A stretch of DNA of 64,000 nucleotides, taken from NCBI GenBank assembly GCA_020747065.1, contig JAGMVK010000002.1, forward strand, positions 3,658,001 through 3,722,000, written 5' to 3'. The DNA comes from Cadophora sp. MPI-SDFR-AT-0126 (taxonomy: Eukaryota > Ascomycota > Leotiomycetes > Helotiales > Ploettnerulaceae). Below the pieces are notes generated by a model. It did no database searches and was not told the DNA's origin. It was given only the letters and a program-made list of their open reading frames with translations. Numbering within the stretch: position 1 is the first letter of the stretch; each line of letters begins with the position of its first letter. Both the position numbers and the translations under genes were made by a program. Below, piece after piece: positions 1 through 10,380 of this stretch.

Positions 1-497
1 TTCGTCCCTTTATCCAACTTCCCAGAAGTCCTGCGGACAGACTCACTGACGTCACCGGTTGGTTAGTTGCGCTGTTTCCAAGGAAGTACTCGTTCCACTC
101 CCTCCTTCAAAATTATCGCCAATAGAAGACCGAGATTTAGACTTATCGGAAAACAAGGGGGTGTACGAAAGGTACCTTCCGTACTTACTTCTCTTTATCC
201 TACAAGTAAAAAACCAGCAACACCCAATTCGCCTTCTAATTACTGTTAGCACGAGACAAAGCTTTGACTTCTGAGGGCTTGAGAAGGTCAATAATGCTGT
301 AGGAATCTCCATTGGGAGAGTTTCGAGGCGGCTTCTTTTTGATGGGTTGATGGCCATTCTGAACTCATAATGAGCGGCTAGATACAGTACGGGAGAAGAA
401 GTGGGCGAGGCTGAGTTGGATCAGGTGGAAGATATATCCACACTCTTAGCTCTCTTACTAGCGGGGTAAGCTTGGCCGCCAAGGATGGCCAACGCAG
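1..497. other. Sequence left of the pogo element, no gene recognised
   Basis: No conserved domain, RNA gene or repeat could be identified. A minus-strand frame of about 100 codons (52-357) begins with an ATG and contains a short LPMEI motif reminiscent of F-box starts, but nothing downstream supports it. It was not called. Confidence 0.4.
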
Positions 498-499
498 TA

Positions 500-2332
500 A
501 CGTCTCACCCCTGCTTTCCGCCCACCCCTACATTCCGCCCACCCCACCAATTCCGTCACCTGATCTTCAACACTTAATATCTCTATTCTGCGTCAACTTC
601 TATACAAGATATTGTAGAATCTGAATCTCCTTCGCTTTCTGATTCTACAGGTTTAATCTGGCGTTCTCCAGCTGCGATTTGAGCCTCTCTAATCTCACGT
701 GTTGTCGTAAACCGGGAATTTGGACTTGTCAGGACTTTCTTCCTTTTTCTTGGCCGCAATTGCTCTATTCGAGCTTCCAACTCTTTGACCCTTATATTTG
801 CCTTCCCTAATTCGTAGTCTCTCTCGTCCATTCCTTTTATTACCTTCCTAAAGAGTAAACGCTTCGTTGGAAGTTGGTCATGTGACCCGCTGGCTAAGGT
901 ACGGATTTGTGTGTACATCTCTTTCCGGCCCTTGGGAGTACGCAACTCAATTGAAGTATCGGAAACCTCTGGAGGTAGTATTGGCATCTCTTGAGGCTTT
1001 GGGAGAGTCGGATTTGTCGATTTATTACTGTTTTCTAAGAGCAAAGGACTTATCAATGGCTTCGCTATAGAGACCGGCCATAGACCGGTAGTTCTCTACC
1101 CAGCCTTAATATTGGAAGGTATAATACTCTCTTGACGTGCCTTCAGGTAGCAGATGAGGAAATTGCGCTTGCTAATTGGTGTAGAATCGATCATTGAACT
1201 CAACTTTTGAAGCTCTTTCCGGTAAGCACGCTTCAATGATGAGAAAACCGTTAAATCAAGAGGTTGTAAGACGTGTGACGTATGTGCAGGTAAGAAAAGA
1301 AGGTGTATGTTATGCTCGAGGCACCTCTAAAGGAAATCTGTAGTCTTATGGCTTCCGTGGCCGTCCAGAATAAGAAGTCTTGCTGAATGATTACGTGGTT
1401 GGGTCTGTGGGATAAAGACCTTTTCCAGCTACTCCAGAGCCGTCTGATCAGTTGTCCACCCATTTTCAGTGGCTGTAAAGTACCATGGATCGAATATATC
1501 TAATTGTGATGGAAACCATTGCTGTTGGACCGATTTTCCCTTATATATTACAGCCGGAAACGTGGAAAGACCTGTTGCGGATATGCACTCAATGATTGTC
1601 GTCTAAGAGCGTGAGCCTGGCTGTTTTCCTTGAACCTTGCGTGCCTCAGCGCTCCCTACTACATATCCATTAAGACCATAACCTTCCATAATACCAGTCT
1701 CGTCTATATTCCATCGTTGAGAGGCTGGAATTGCCTTGATTGCCGGAATCGCCAATTTTTGGAACCACGGCTTAATAACTTCGGAATAAGCGCAATTGAC
1801 ACGTACAGAATCGACGTATATCTGCCTCTTGGTCTTAAGAATAGGATTCCGGGCTAGAAACCGTGCTATCTAGTGTTTTCCAAGTGGGAGGTGGTCTCCT
1901 TGAAGAGTAAGAAGCCTCTCTGCAAAAACCCGTATCTGCGTGTGGGTAACTCCATGGCTAAGAGACTCTTGAGTTAAAATCCAATTGGTCAATCGATCTT
2001 CAATTACAGTGGGGAGCCTTTGCAAGTGTTTAGCGGCCTCCTTATGTGGTTGTGTCGTTGCATTCCGATCACGAAGGGTGGACCTTGGAATACCCCACTC
2101 TAAACATGCCTTCCGCAAGGACTTGCTATTTGCGATTTCCTCAACAGCACACATGACGTCATGATCAGTATATTGAGGCTTCATGATGAGATCAATTCAT
2201 ATTCTAAATTTCAAGAAAATCGATTAGAGAATAAAATATTAAATAATTATTGAAGTTGGGTGGTATAAGAAGCGGTGAGGTTAAGCGAGGTGGGCGGAAT
2301 GTAGGGGTGGGCGGAAAGCAGGGGTGAGACGT
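500..2332 (-). mobile_element. Pogo/Fot1-type Tc1-mariner DNA transposon, complete ends
   Basis: The element is bounded by 44-bp perfect terminal inverted repeats at 500-543 and 2289-2332, each starting ACGTCTCACCCC. TA dinucleotides at 498-499 and 2333-2334 are the expected target-site duplication of the Tc1-mariner superfamily. The 1.83-kb body holds one transposase frame on the minus strand and little else, the usual size of fungal Fot1/pogo elements. Both ends being perfect suggests a fairly recent insertion, although the transposase is dead (see its entry). Confidence 0.93.
583..2184 (-). pseudogene. Pogo/Fot1 transposase inactivated by five in-frame TAG codons
   Basis: A single minus-strand frame runs from an ATG at 2184 to a stop at 583 (533 codons, normal length for pogo transposases) with no frameshift. 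It has an N-terminal psq-type helix-turn-helix, then a CENP-B-type helix-turn-helix, then a DDE core in which three acidic motifs are visible: NIDETGI, LILDGHG and QPLDL. The C-terminus is a lysine-rich coiled region. TAG codons interrupt it at 1870-1872, 1603-1605, 1429-1431, 1327-1329 and 1096-1098. Flanking conservation indicates that they replaced Trp or Gln codons, which is CpA-to-TpA change as made by RIP. No indels are needed to explain the damage. It would have cut and pasted the element at TA sites. Confidence 0.9.
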
Positions 2333-2539
2333 TAACCCCTGCAGCGTGAGCACTTTAGCGTTACTTTAGTCGTGGCCGGAAACTCTCCTCGAATTGTTGA
2401 GCTTTGGAACTGAGAGCTACAGAGCATGGTTCCATTTTGAAAACCTTCTAAATCAAGGAAGCCTTCTGTCAAGATTTTCCAATTTCGTGCCCGGAAGAGC
2501 GGGGAGTTAATGCCGGGGTTATCCCACGGTTTGGGGGGG

Positions 2540-2578
<39 letters not shown>

Positions 2579-3206
2579 GGGAAAGAGTGCGAATCGCTTA
2601 AATCCATTCGCACTCTTTCGCACCTCCAACTCTTCACATCTATGGCGTTGACTGCCCGTCATCTGCAGCACCGCGACGACCCCAAAAACCAGGTTCAGAG
2701 ATGCCGCATGTTACTTCAGAGCTCGAATTAGACTTGAACTCAGACGTGGACCAGGTTAAGAATCGTTCACTACGCTTCTTGATGGTATCTTCTAATGTCT
2801 CATAGGTAGTGCAATATCTGGTCAGCTATATTGAAACCACCCTGCTACTTATCCATCCACTACCATTGAAAATAAAGTTCTGGTTGTATTCACCCCCTGC
2901 TCATCTGCTGTAGCATCGATGAGTGAAGTGATAGCAGAGATCATCTTAAGGGTAAGACCTGCTGCTTCGGCGCCCGACATCCTTATCTTATGAAAGCTAA
3001 TAGTAGTTAGAAACAACTAGTGCAAAATTCGAAGGGTTCAGCCTCCTGCTGAGATATTTTTTCCTTAAAGGTCGACCTTGTGCGGCGTCCCCTTTCCTGA
3101 GCTTCTTCAATTCACCTGGTTCGCGTGTATTCGCGAGGCCCCTTGGAAGATGACTGGGCAGCTATGGTGAAGCTGGAGGAGGGTGGGTCTAGAGAACACT
3201 CTCTTC
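2333..3206. other. Intergenic stretch, contains a long poly-G tract
   Basis: The notable feature is a homopolymeric G tract at about 2527-2580. Frames crossing it read as polyglycine or polyproline and are not credible genes. A short possible start at 2702 followed by a 60-nt GT-AG-like gap was noticed but has no recognisable product. Nothing else is supported. Confidence 0.5.
2527..2580. repeat. Poly-G tract of about 50 nt
   Basis: The plus strand is almost uninterrupted G, with single C and A interruptions near its ends. Such tracts are unstable in replication and sequencing and could form quadruplex structures on the G strand. The exact length in the assembly should be treated with caution. 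Confidence 0.9.
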
Positions 3207-4289
3207 CTATAAGTTCAGAAGATACTCAATCGAGAGCCGGTTAGGTCCATCGCCGAGAAGATAGTTCGTTAATGCGTGGTCATTCAAGTAGATCTCCTCG
3301 TCTCTATCTTCTTCGTACGGATCTTCAATCGTAATATGCTGAAGGGAAAGAGAAGATTTCATCCCTTCTAGAAGGATTATCCACGAACCATTCGTAAGTT
3401 GGACACAAAAGAGGTCGATATTCTTCAAGGTGCCAGAGTGTCTTCTCAGGACATCCAGGAAATCTCCTTGATCAAAAGTCGTAGAATAGAAATCCAGAGA
3501 GGTCAAACGACTCCACTCTGTAGTGCCTAGGATGTATCTTGTGGATATGTGAAACATCCCGTCACTGCATCGTATACGTAACCTTTCTAAATCTGTCGCC
3601 CCTGATAAAATCCTGGCCAAATTTCCTGTCCTCCAGCCGTTGATGTCGGTTTCGTTGGCGGTGATCGTGATATTGCGAAGGCCGCGAAAGGCATCACAGC
3701 AGAGGCTCAAATTGAGATGTGACATTCCCCGAAACAGCGCTCCATCCGCACCGTCTCCGCGATCATTATCATCTCTTTCGATATCGAGTTCTCGAATATT
3801 CGCACCTGTGAGTGACAAAACGCGTGCCATTAGAAGGAATGCTTCGTTATATGCTGGATTGGGCTCCAGGAAGTATTTCGAATAGTTGTCCAGCTCGTCG
3901 TCCAACTCATATTCGAAGTTCGGCGAGATCGTAATTCTCTCGATATTTGGCATCCGCATTAGAGCGGAGCAAAGACAAGCTATGACCTCGCCAGATCTTT
4001 CAATCGCGGCCTGGTCGTTGTAGTACCGACTGTAATCAAAAAACGCTGTATTCAGACCCAGATTCTCCTCTTCAGATTTCGGTTCGTCGAATCCACCGAA
4101 TGGATATGCTCTGCGCAATGCCTCTTTGTACTCTGGAAGTGTTTTAATGGAGTGAAACCGGTTGCAGCTCTTGGTAACGAGGTTTCCAGAAGTGACGACT
4201 TTAAGAACGAAAGAGCAGCTGGCAAATGCTGTTGAGGAGGTGACTGAGATGGGACCTTCCCTCTCTGATGACTTTGAGTGGGCGTTGTA
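3207..4289 (-). CDS. LRR/F-box-like hypothetical protein, 5' end unresolved
   Basis: A minus-strand frame is open from 4289 to a stop at 3207. Its protein has regularly spaced leucine-rich segments such as GLRNITIT, LERLRIRC, LTSLDFYS and LKNIDLFC, the pattern of short LRR solenoids in fungal F-box/LRR proteins. Residues upstream read ...VTKSCNRFHSIKTL, like the tail of an F-box. There is no in-frame ATG: a TAG lies at 4290-4292 and the first candidate codon is a TTG at 4118. A 5' exon must therefore exist, probably spliced from the frame whose ATG is near 4327, or the start has been lost. If functional it would bind substrates for an SCF ubiquitin ligase. That is inference, because no complete F-box was seen. 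Confidence 0.55.
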   Translation of the reverse strand, partial: YNAHSKSSEREGPISVTSSTAFASCSFVLKVVTSGNLVTKSCNRFHSIKTLPEYKEALRRAYPFGGFDEPKSEEENLGLNTAFFDYSRYYNDQAAIERSGEVIACLCSALMRMPNIERITISPNFEYELDDELDNYSKYFLEPNPAYNEAFLLMARVLSLTGANIRELDIERDDNDRGDGADGALFRGMSHLNLSLCCDAFRGLRNITITANETDINGWRTGNLARILSGATDLERLRIRCSDGMFHISTRYILGTTEWSRLTSLDFYSTTFDQGDFLDVLRRHSGTLKNIDLFCVQLTNGSWIILLEGMKSSLSLQHITIEDPYEEDRDEEIYLNDHALTNYLLGDGPNRLSIEYLLNL

Positions 4290-4292
4290 CTA

Positions 4293-4963
4293 TTCTCCCA
4301 TCGAAGTTCGTGACTCTTCTCCCTCACGATTTCATCTCGAAGACATGGTTGCTTAGGACTAGCGAAGGTAATTGGGAAGGAGGTCGCGCCCTGTATATTT
4401 GTACAAGCTCAGGTTCGCGTTAATGACCAGACCGGGAATCGACGTAGTGCTTATTTTAAGAGTAACATCTATCCCTGAGTCGAGAGACCACCCATGGCGA
4501 GACAAAACATAGGTAACTTACATTTCTTGTGATGATTTGTGAATTCAAATGGGAAGATCAAAGCTACCTTTTACGCGGCTGCCACGGGATATTCTTAGGT
4601 GCCCAGAAGAAACTATGCTATGGCTTCATCCAGAAAAGTATCGTGGGGATTAATGCCGCATGGCATTCCATCAAATGGGCTGAACCTGGCGGACCGGGGA
4701 GCATCAGCCAAGCGAACCGGAACGCCAACCGAAGCACACGGCTCACATACTCGACAAAAGGAACCATATCAACGCCATCAATTCCCAATGACTGATCTGT
4801 GATGGGTTGGGGGCCATTATCCGTTATGCCCTCTCCGTGGGTTCTCTTGAATTCCTTCAGCTTGCTGCTCGAAGTTTCCACATGGCGTTGAAGGCGTTGA
4901 ATCAGTTCCTGGTACTCGTCGGTTCCCCCCCTGATTTTTGTAATTATTTCCCGACCTGGCCTA
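4293..4963. other. Intergenic, nothing recognised
   Basis: Several overlapping frames exist on both strands, none with a recognisable domain or codon pattern. The last 15 bases form a short palindrome built on GACCTGG/CCAGGTC, next to the inverted-repeat element at 4963. Confidence 0.4.
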
Positions 4964-5270
4964 CCAGGTCGGAACCACCAAAGGCGGCATACTGCCAAGG
5001 CGGACACCCACCAAAAGTTGGGCGAGCAACTCATCTCTTGCACGCGAAACCTGAGCGATCCGATCGAAATCTTTAATACTAAAAGTCCAGATAAGAGATA
5101 ATTAAAATGATTAAAACTAAGTACAAAGATTCTTCTCCTTAATTAGGCGTATCTTTCGATCAAATTTTTTATGATTTTTGTATTAGTAGTTATTGAGTAA
5201 TTAATTACAAAAGAGGGCTCTCTCTATGTCCGGCTTGCCAGTATGTCCGCCTTGGTGGTTCCGACCTGGT
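4963..5270. mobile_element. MITE-like element with imperfect 44-bp inverted repeats
   Basis: Sequences at 4963-5006 and 5227-5270 are inverted copies of each other, both beginning ACCAGGTCGGAACCACCAA when read inward. They differ by about four substitutions and two compensating one-base gaps. The 220-bp interior is AT-rich and non-coding. This is the architecture of a miniature inverted-repeat transposable element. A TA lies at the left edge (4962-4963), but no matching duplication was found on the right, so the superfamily is unassigned. Confidence 0.6.
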
Positions 5271-6538
5271 GGGCAAGAATAAGTAGGGGAACCGACGAGT
5301 ACTGGATCCCGGATGCCAATGTCATTTTTTGGGGACCAATCGAACTGGATCCAGTCATTCTGCCATGCATGAGGCTAGGATGATAGGCTTGTGAGGATGT
5401 GCCAAGTCTGCAGGTCGGGATCACCGATTCCTGGCGTTCGAATGGGTGACGCCTTGTTCACTTTGTCTCTACGGAACCTACCAGCATCCACGATTTTCTT
5501 TTTCTGCGGAGGTAAGCTCTGTGACCAAAAATTGTGCAATATAACTAAAAGTGTCTGACTCAGTGGGATTGCGCAAATCGAGCCGAAGACCATGAATATT
5601 CCAAGGCGTTCAATGGCGTTCTGATGGCGATTTGCTGCGGTCTCAGCTGACTCACGGCTCGCAGCTGAAGCTTATCCCATATTTGGGGCTTGAAGCCACG
5701 ACTTCGCTCGGGCCGAGAAAACGTCTTGTCATTCAACTCAACTGGTCATTTCAATGTGAATCTGCATGTGATATGTCTGAGAACCCATCATCGAAGGCAG
5801 AGAGTGTCTGGGGAAGGGCTGGGAATTTCCCAGGCGGAATCTGTGGCTGAAGCGCCACCTCTCACGACTTGGTTTCGCACCCTCCACCATGATTACATTC
5901 GAAAGCCGATTCGAGGCGGCTACACATGACTGAACCCCTCATTGGTTCATCATGCAACTATTTCCTCGAAGAATAATCAGACTCGGCTGATGTAGTACAG
6001 AACACCAATTCTGGCCCCGGAATCCTGTTCAAACACACCATTCGACTGCCTGTCGCCATTAACCATGCCTGTGCCTTTGGTAAAACAAGCATCGCCCACC
6101 CCTTTCCCATGCCCCATGTCTGCATTCCAGCCGTCTCACGTTCCTGGTTCATGTGCCTACCCCACAGGAATCTCTAAATCATTCTCTGGGCTCTTTGGCT
6201 TGCGGTAGTTAAATACCGTGATCGATTAGTCCCAAGCCAAAAGCCTCAACGTCCTCTTAGAACCATCGATATATGCTTCGATGTTACCCCGGATTTGATG
6301 GCTTTAATCTGATACGTTAGTCTTACAGAAAACCTTAATCGCTGTCATCAACAGCCCCCTTTTACTACGAAGCGGTTCGGCTTGTTCCGAGAAAGCTGGG
6401 GTTGATGATGTGCCGTTCGCCTAGGAAGACCACTAATGAATTGATAAAGGATGTTGATTCCTGATTCTGGAGTTTAACATGATACAAACATCCCGTCACA
6501 TATCACCAAAAATATCCTTGACGGAAATCGTTATCGAA
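5271..6538. other. Intergenic, upstream of the PTH11-like gene
   Basis: No domain, RNA gene or repeat was recognised over 1.3 kb. The last few hundred bases are the presumed promoter of the gene starting at 6539. Frames of 60-80 codons occur but none is conserved-looking. Confidence 0.4.
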
Positions 6539-7937
6539 ATGGTTGCGGTCAACGAGGTTAGTCTAACCCCCACCCTCCCTTCTCGCTCTTCCATCAATCC
6601 CGCCATATACTAATGAAGGAATAGATTTTACTTATCCTTTGCATCATTTCTACTCTTTCGGCAGTTTCCATTCGCTTTTATGTTCGCGTTATTATCAAGA
6701 GGCGCTTTGAGGTGATAGAATATGCCCTGCTTTGGGCAGTGGTAAGATTCCCTCAGGTCATTTTCTGTCTTAAATTCGATTAGCCATGCGGATAACCATT
6801 CCACTTCGACTGGTATTTGCCTCTATATTTCCTAGTTCATCCAACTCATAGCTGTTGCTAGGTCCTACAAATCACTCTCGCGGCACTTCAACTTCGCATT
6901 TTAAAGCTCCTTCCAACGGTACAAATCGAATCCCACATGATTGAGATGCAAAAGGTATGCTATCTACTATTGCTTTAAGTATAGAGTCAAGTGGACTAAG
7001 AACGTATAGTTGTTCTTCGCTGGAACCTTCTTTTACATCGGTTCGCTATGGGGTGTCAAGATATCCATAAACATGCTACTCATCAGAGTTACCCGGATGT
7101 TCCAACGTCTGCATACTCTAGCAGTCATTACACTATACAGTCTGTTCGGATTCTGGGTCTTTATTTACTTGACGTATCTTATCGCATGCTGGCCCGTTCA
7201 TCGTAGATGGAGTTTGGTACCGAGTCAGCAATGTGGTCCTATCATTTATGCTTGGGATTTTGTATGTGTCCTTCAAAGTCAAGGAAGAAGAAACTAACAT
7301 GATTAGTGGACGCACTTTTGTATACATCTGGTTACTGATATCATTTGTACGTTATTTTCTCCCTCATCCAACTTTCAGATCAGAGGATATTTTTTCATAA
7401 GAGTCACTAATATTCCTCATTCACTGACTTCCCCTAGTGTGCATATTGCCATTCCCGACTTTACTCAAACTTACAGAAACCCGACTTCGAATCGCAGTTT
7501 GTGGGGTCTACAGTCTTGCAGTTATCGCCATCATCGTTAGCCTTGTCCGCGTTGTTCTCCTCGCAACCGACGTTCAGAATAGCATCAAGCGGATCATGGT
7601 CTTAACCACCATCGAGTTGACGGTCTGTATCATCATTGGCGTCATACCAGGAATCTCTTCTACATTTACTAGGAAATATGCCCAGGCCGGGTTAAGTACC
7701 AAGAAGCTTTCGAGTGCTGGTAGAGTAAAGAGTGGTGGAAAAGATAGTCAAGCCTTTTCCCGGCTTGAGGAGAACCAGGGGTTTCACTCAAAATCTAGGG
7801 GTGATGCTGGTGGCATTGAACTTTCGGAGTCTCAGCATCGTAACCTGACTCCCGGGGAAGACAGAATCGAAGCTGGTAGTTTTACTGGCTCTACAGACCA
7901 AATCTTTGTCTCAAAGCCAGAGGGGTTGACAAAGTAG
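6539..7937 (+). CDS. PTH11-like seven-helix membrane protein (fungal rhodopsin domain)
   Basis: Six exons join in phase: 6539-6556, 6625-6741, 6862-6954, 7010-7261, 7307-7346 and 7438-7937, giving 339 aa. All introns are GT-AG, of 45-120 nt. The protein has seven hydrophobic helices with the family signature QCGPIIYAWDFWTHF before helix 6 and TDIILCILPFP in helix 6. A basic, Ser-rich cytoplasmic tail of about 100 residues follows. This is the integral-membrane domain shared with Magnaporthe Pth11, placed in the plasma membrane and linked in some species to surface or nutrient sensing. There is no N-terminal CFEM cysteine domain, and the N-terminus is very short (MVAVNE before the first helix). 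Ligand and downstream pathway cannot be read from sequence. The gene has no breaks. Confidence 0.88.
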
Positions 7938-9199
7938 CCCATGTCAACGTTTCTAGAAGTGATGGGAAGGGGATGTGGTTCCACTGGGCCAGTCACGTAA
8001 TTCTTTGCATTCTGTTGGTGGAGGATAGTTTAGAGATCAATAATAGAGACGCCATTTGGCTACTCCACATCGAGAGTCCAGCGTATGTGTACACCTTGAC
8101 TCTCTCAGTGATAGTATGGAATCGACCTGAGTGCGGGTAGCCGTTAACGCGTCACTACTGACATCGGTCTCCAACAACACCATCTCGAGCAGCGTAATGT
8201 CATTGCACATGTCTCGAATGAGACTTGAAGTAGAAACTGCTCCATGCACTTCCCCGTCAGCCCGCGTTGAGCCCGTGCGAACCATGCATCATAAATATTG
8301 ACGGCTTCGACGGCTGGCACAACCGTTGCTCGTGGCCTTCCTAACTTGTCACATTTCACAGAAATCTCGCCTTGTCTCGACCGCCAAAAAGTCTAAACTA
8401 CGGCATCCTTTCCTTATTTTGTTCTTCCTCGGCCGGCTTCTTCCCCCAGATCCAGATCCAGATAAAGCAAGGTATTGGTCGCTGGCGAAGTCTTAGAGAT
8501 GTGATGTGATGGCGATGCAGAAACGGACAACTGAGCGCCGTTAATAGGGAAAAGGGAGGTGTTTAATACCGAGTAAAGGCTTGTACATAGAGTTACCTCA
8601 CGCAGCCCGCCATTACATCTTCACAGCCTGTGATAATTCCAACCTGCATACTCCTTTTTGCCATCAGGAAGCCCACCGAAGTGCTGGGGAAACCACCCTG
8701 GATGCAAGTCTCATCCCTCTCCACCTGGCCATTGTGGGCTGCTTGCTCCCTCAGACGGGCTGTCCTCTTGAAAAGATTCTGCTTGGGATTCAGGATTGGT
8801 CTGCAACAGCCTCGAGCATCGTCGGCACCATAGGAAGACCAATTGACCAGTATATATTGCACAATCGCGCCTGTAGGGAAACCTCAACCCCTCCCAGGAT
8901 CAAGGTGAAACCGTGAATCTCGTTGTCCATTGGCTTCCATTGCCACCCATCCTGCTTCAGCCCATGTGTGATCGTGATCGGCATTTGTATATGCGGCGCC
9001 CGCGGAGACTGGTCGGATGCCCACAAGTTAGATCTGCGAAAGCTTTATGTATTGCTGAGCGTTGTCGAAGAGGGAACCTAAAGGTCAAGAGATTAGCTTT
9101 TGTCCCTACTGTGGGGTGTCGACCTCAGGATAGCTCACCGCCCTCATGCCAAGGTTCCCATCGCACTGTCGAGTGTGCCCTTCCTGTCCCAAGGGTCTG
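7938..9199. other. Intergenic, possibly the degraded end of the DUF3435 gene
   Basis: No intact gene was recognised. Minus-strand frames here lie downstream of the DUF3435 relic and may be its decayed C-terminal half, but I could not match them to the family. Two purine-rich repeats (cagatccagatccagata) occur near 8450. Confidence 0.35.
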
Positions 9200-10380
9200 G
9201 CGACAAAGTTACGGAGACAGGCTCAACGCGCTGAGTCTCCACAGTCGTGGGAAGGTTGGAAACAGAAATTGGCGCGATAAACCTGGCTCTAGCGAATGGC
9301 GGCTACAGCCGGCTTCAAAACCACGACCCGTTCTGGCATTGGGCTCGTCGTCATAATCTCGCTGCGTTTCGAACAACAGCGACAAACGATAGACATCCAG
9401 TCCTCGAGGTGCTAGGAGGTCCCAACGACCTAGGGACAACGATATCTGCCACAAGGCTGTCGCGGCACCATCAACAGCACCGACCGGCATGAGTGGTCAA
9501 GATTTGTCTCAAACGGAGGTGGAAAAAAAGGTACAACTAACGGTCCAACATGTGAACGTAGCTAAATCCTCCTCTAGCTTGGTAGAGCTGTGACCACTGG
9601 TCCGGAGCAATTTGGCGATGGTGGTATTAAGGATGGAGAGGTCTTCGGAAACTTTTTTTTTCGCTGTGATAATAAAGGCCAACGATCAGGGCTCAGGAAG
9701 TTTGCGAGTCACCGGAGGAAACAAAGCTGTAGTTGGTGCTACAGTAGGGAAGACGGATTCATCACGGGCCCAGTGCTGGACGAGCATGAGAAGCAGGTCG
9801 TCCGGTCCGGCGACGGGCTTGGATTTAGACGTGGTGCGCAGCTTAAACTCGGGCTTGAGTGTGCCGTCGATGTACGAAAGGTACTTTAATCATAGAACAG
9901 CGTGAAAGGATGATTGCCTTACCTTAACGACCTCGTGTCTATCATTCGCGTCCACGTATTCGCCATTCACTCGCCGGTAGAGCATCTTGAAGTCCCGCCA
10001 GTATGCGTGAAGAGACCTTTTACTCCCCGGCTGCCGCCTCTTCGCCAAGGAGGTCTTACAGATCCAGTGGAGGAACAACATCATCTTTCCCTTGCCGCAA
10101 TTCTTCTTGAGAATAGCGGTGTGCCAATTCCCTATGTGACGATGCTTGCAGTAACTATCTCTAGTTAGCCTAATCTGATCAAATCACTGAGATCTAAGCC
10201 CGGGGAGCGTACTTCATCCATTTCAATCTAGCGTAGTAGATACTGGCTTTAGTATCGTCGGCGTCCAGCGGCTGTAAGAACGGTTTATTATCTAAATTGA
10301 CCTCCATCTGGTCATAATCTTCCCCACTCGGCATCTGCTCCTGTCTCTCCTTCAATACTCGATTGGCGTGGGTGCGTTTT
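9200..10380 (-). pseudogene. DUF3435 (FluG-like, tyrosine-recombinase fold) gene relic
   Basis: Reading from an ATG at 10380, a frame contains a segment like the N-terminal four-helix region of DUF3435 proteins (ASIYYARLKWMKYA), then stops at about 10194. The family pattern resumes in another frame at about 10090: MMLFLHWICK, then KRSLHAYWRDFKMLYRR. After an apparent 39-nt intron (about 9893-9931) it continues with KPEFKLR and DDLLLMLVQHWARDESVFP, then breaks near 9690. A further weakly similar piece lies at 9209-9490. At least two frame breaks make it non-functional. DUF3435 proteins have a tyrosine-recombinase fold, and some act as the captain integrases of Starship giant transposons. The catalytic Arg and Tyr region was not found here, so whether it was a captain is unknown. 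Confidence 0.65.

Noticed and set aside
1251..1463. 70-codon minus-strand frame inside the pogo element
   Set aside because: It is in a different register from the transposase frame that carries the conserved motifs; a shadow.
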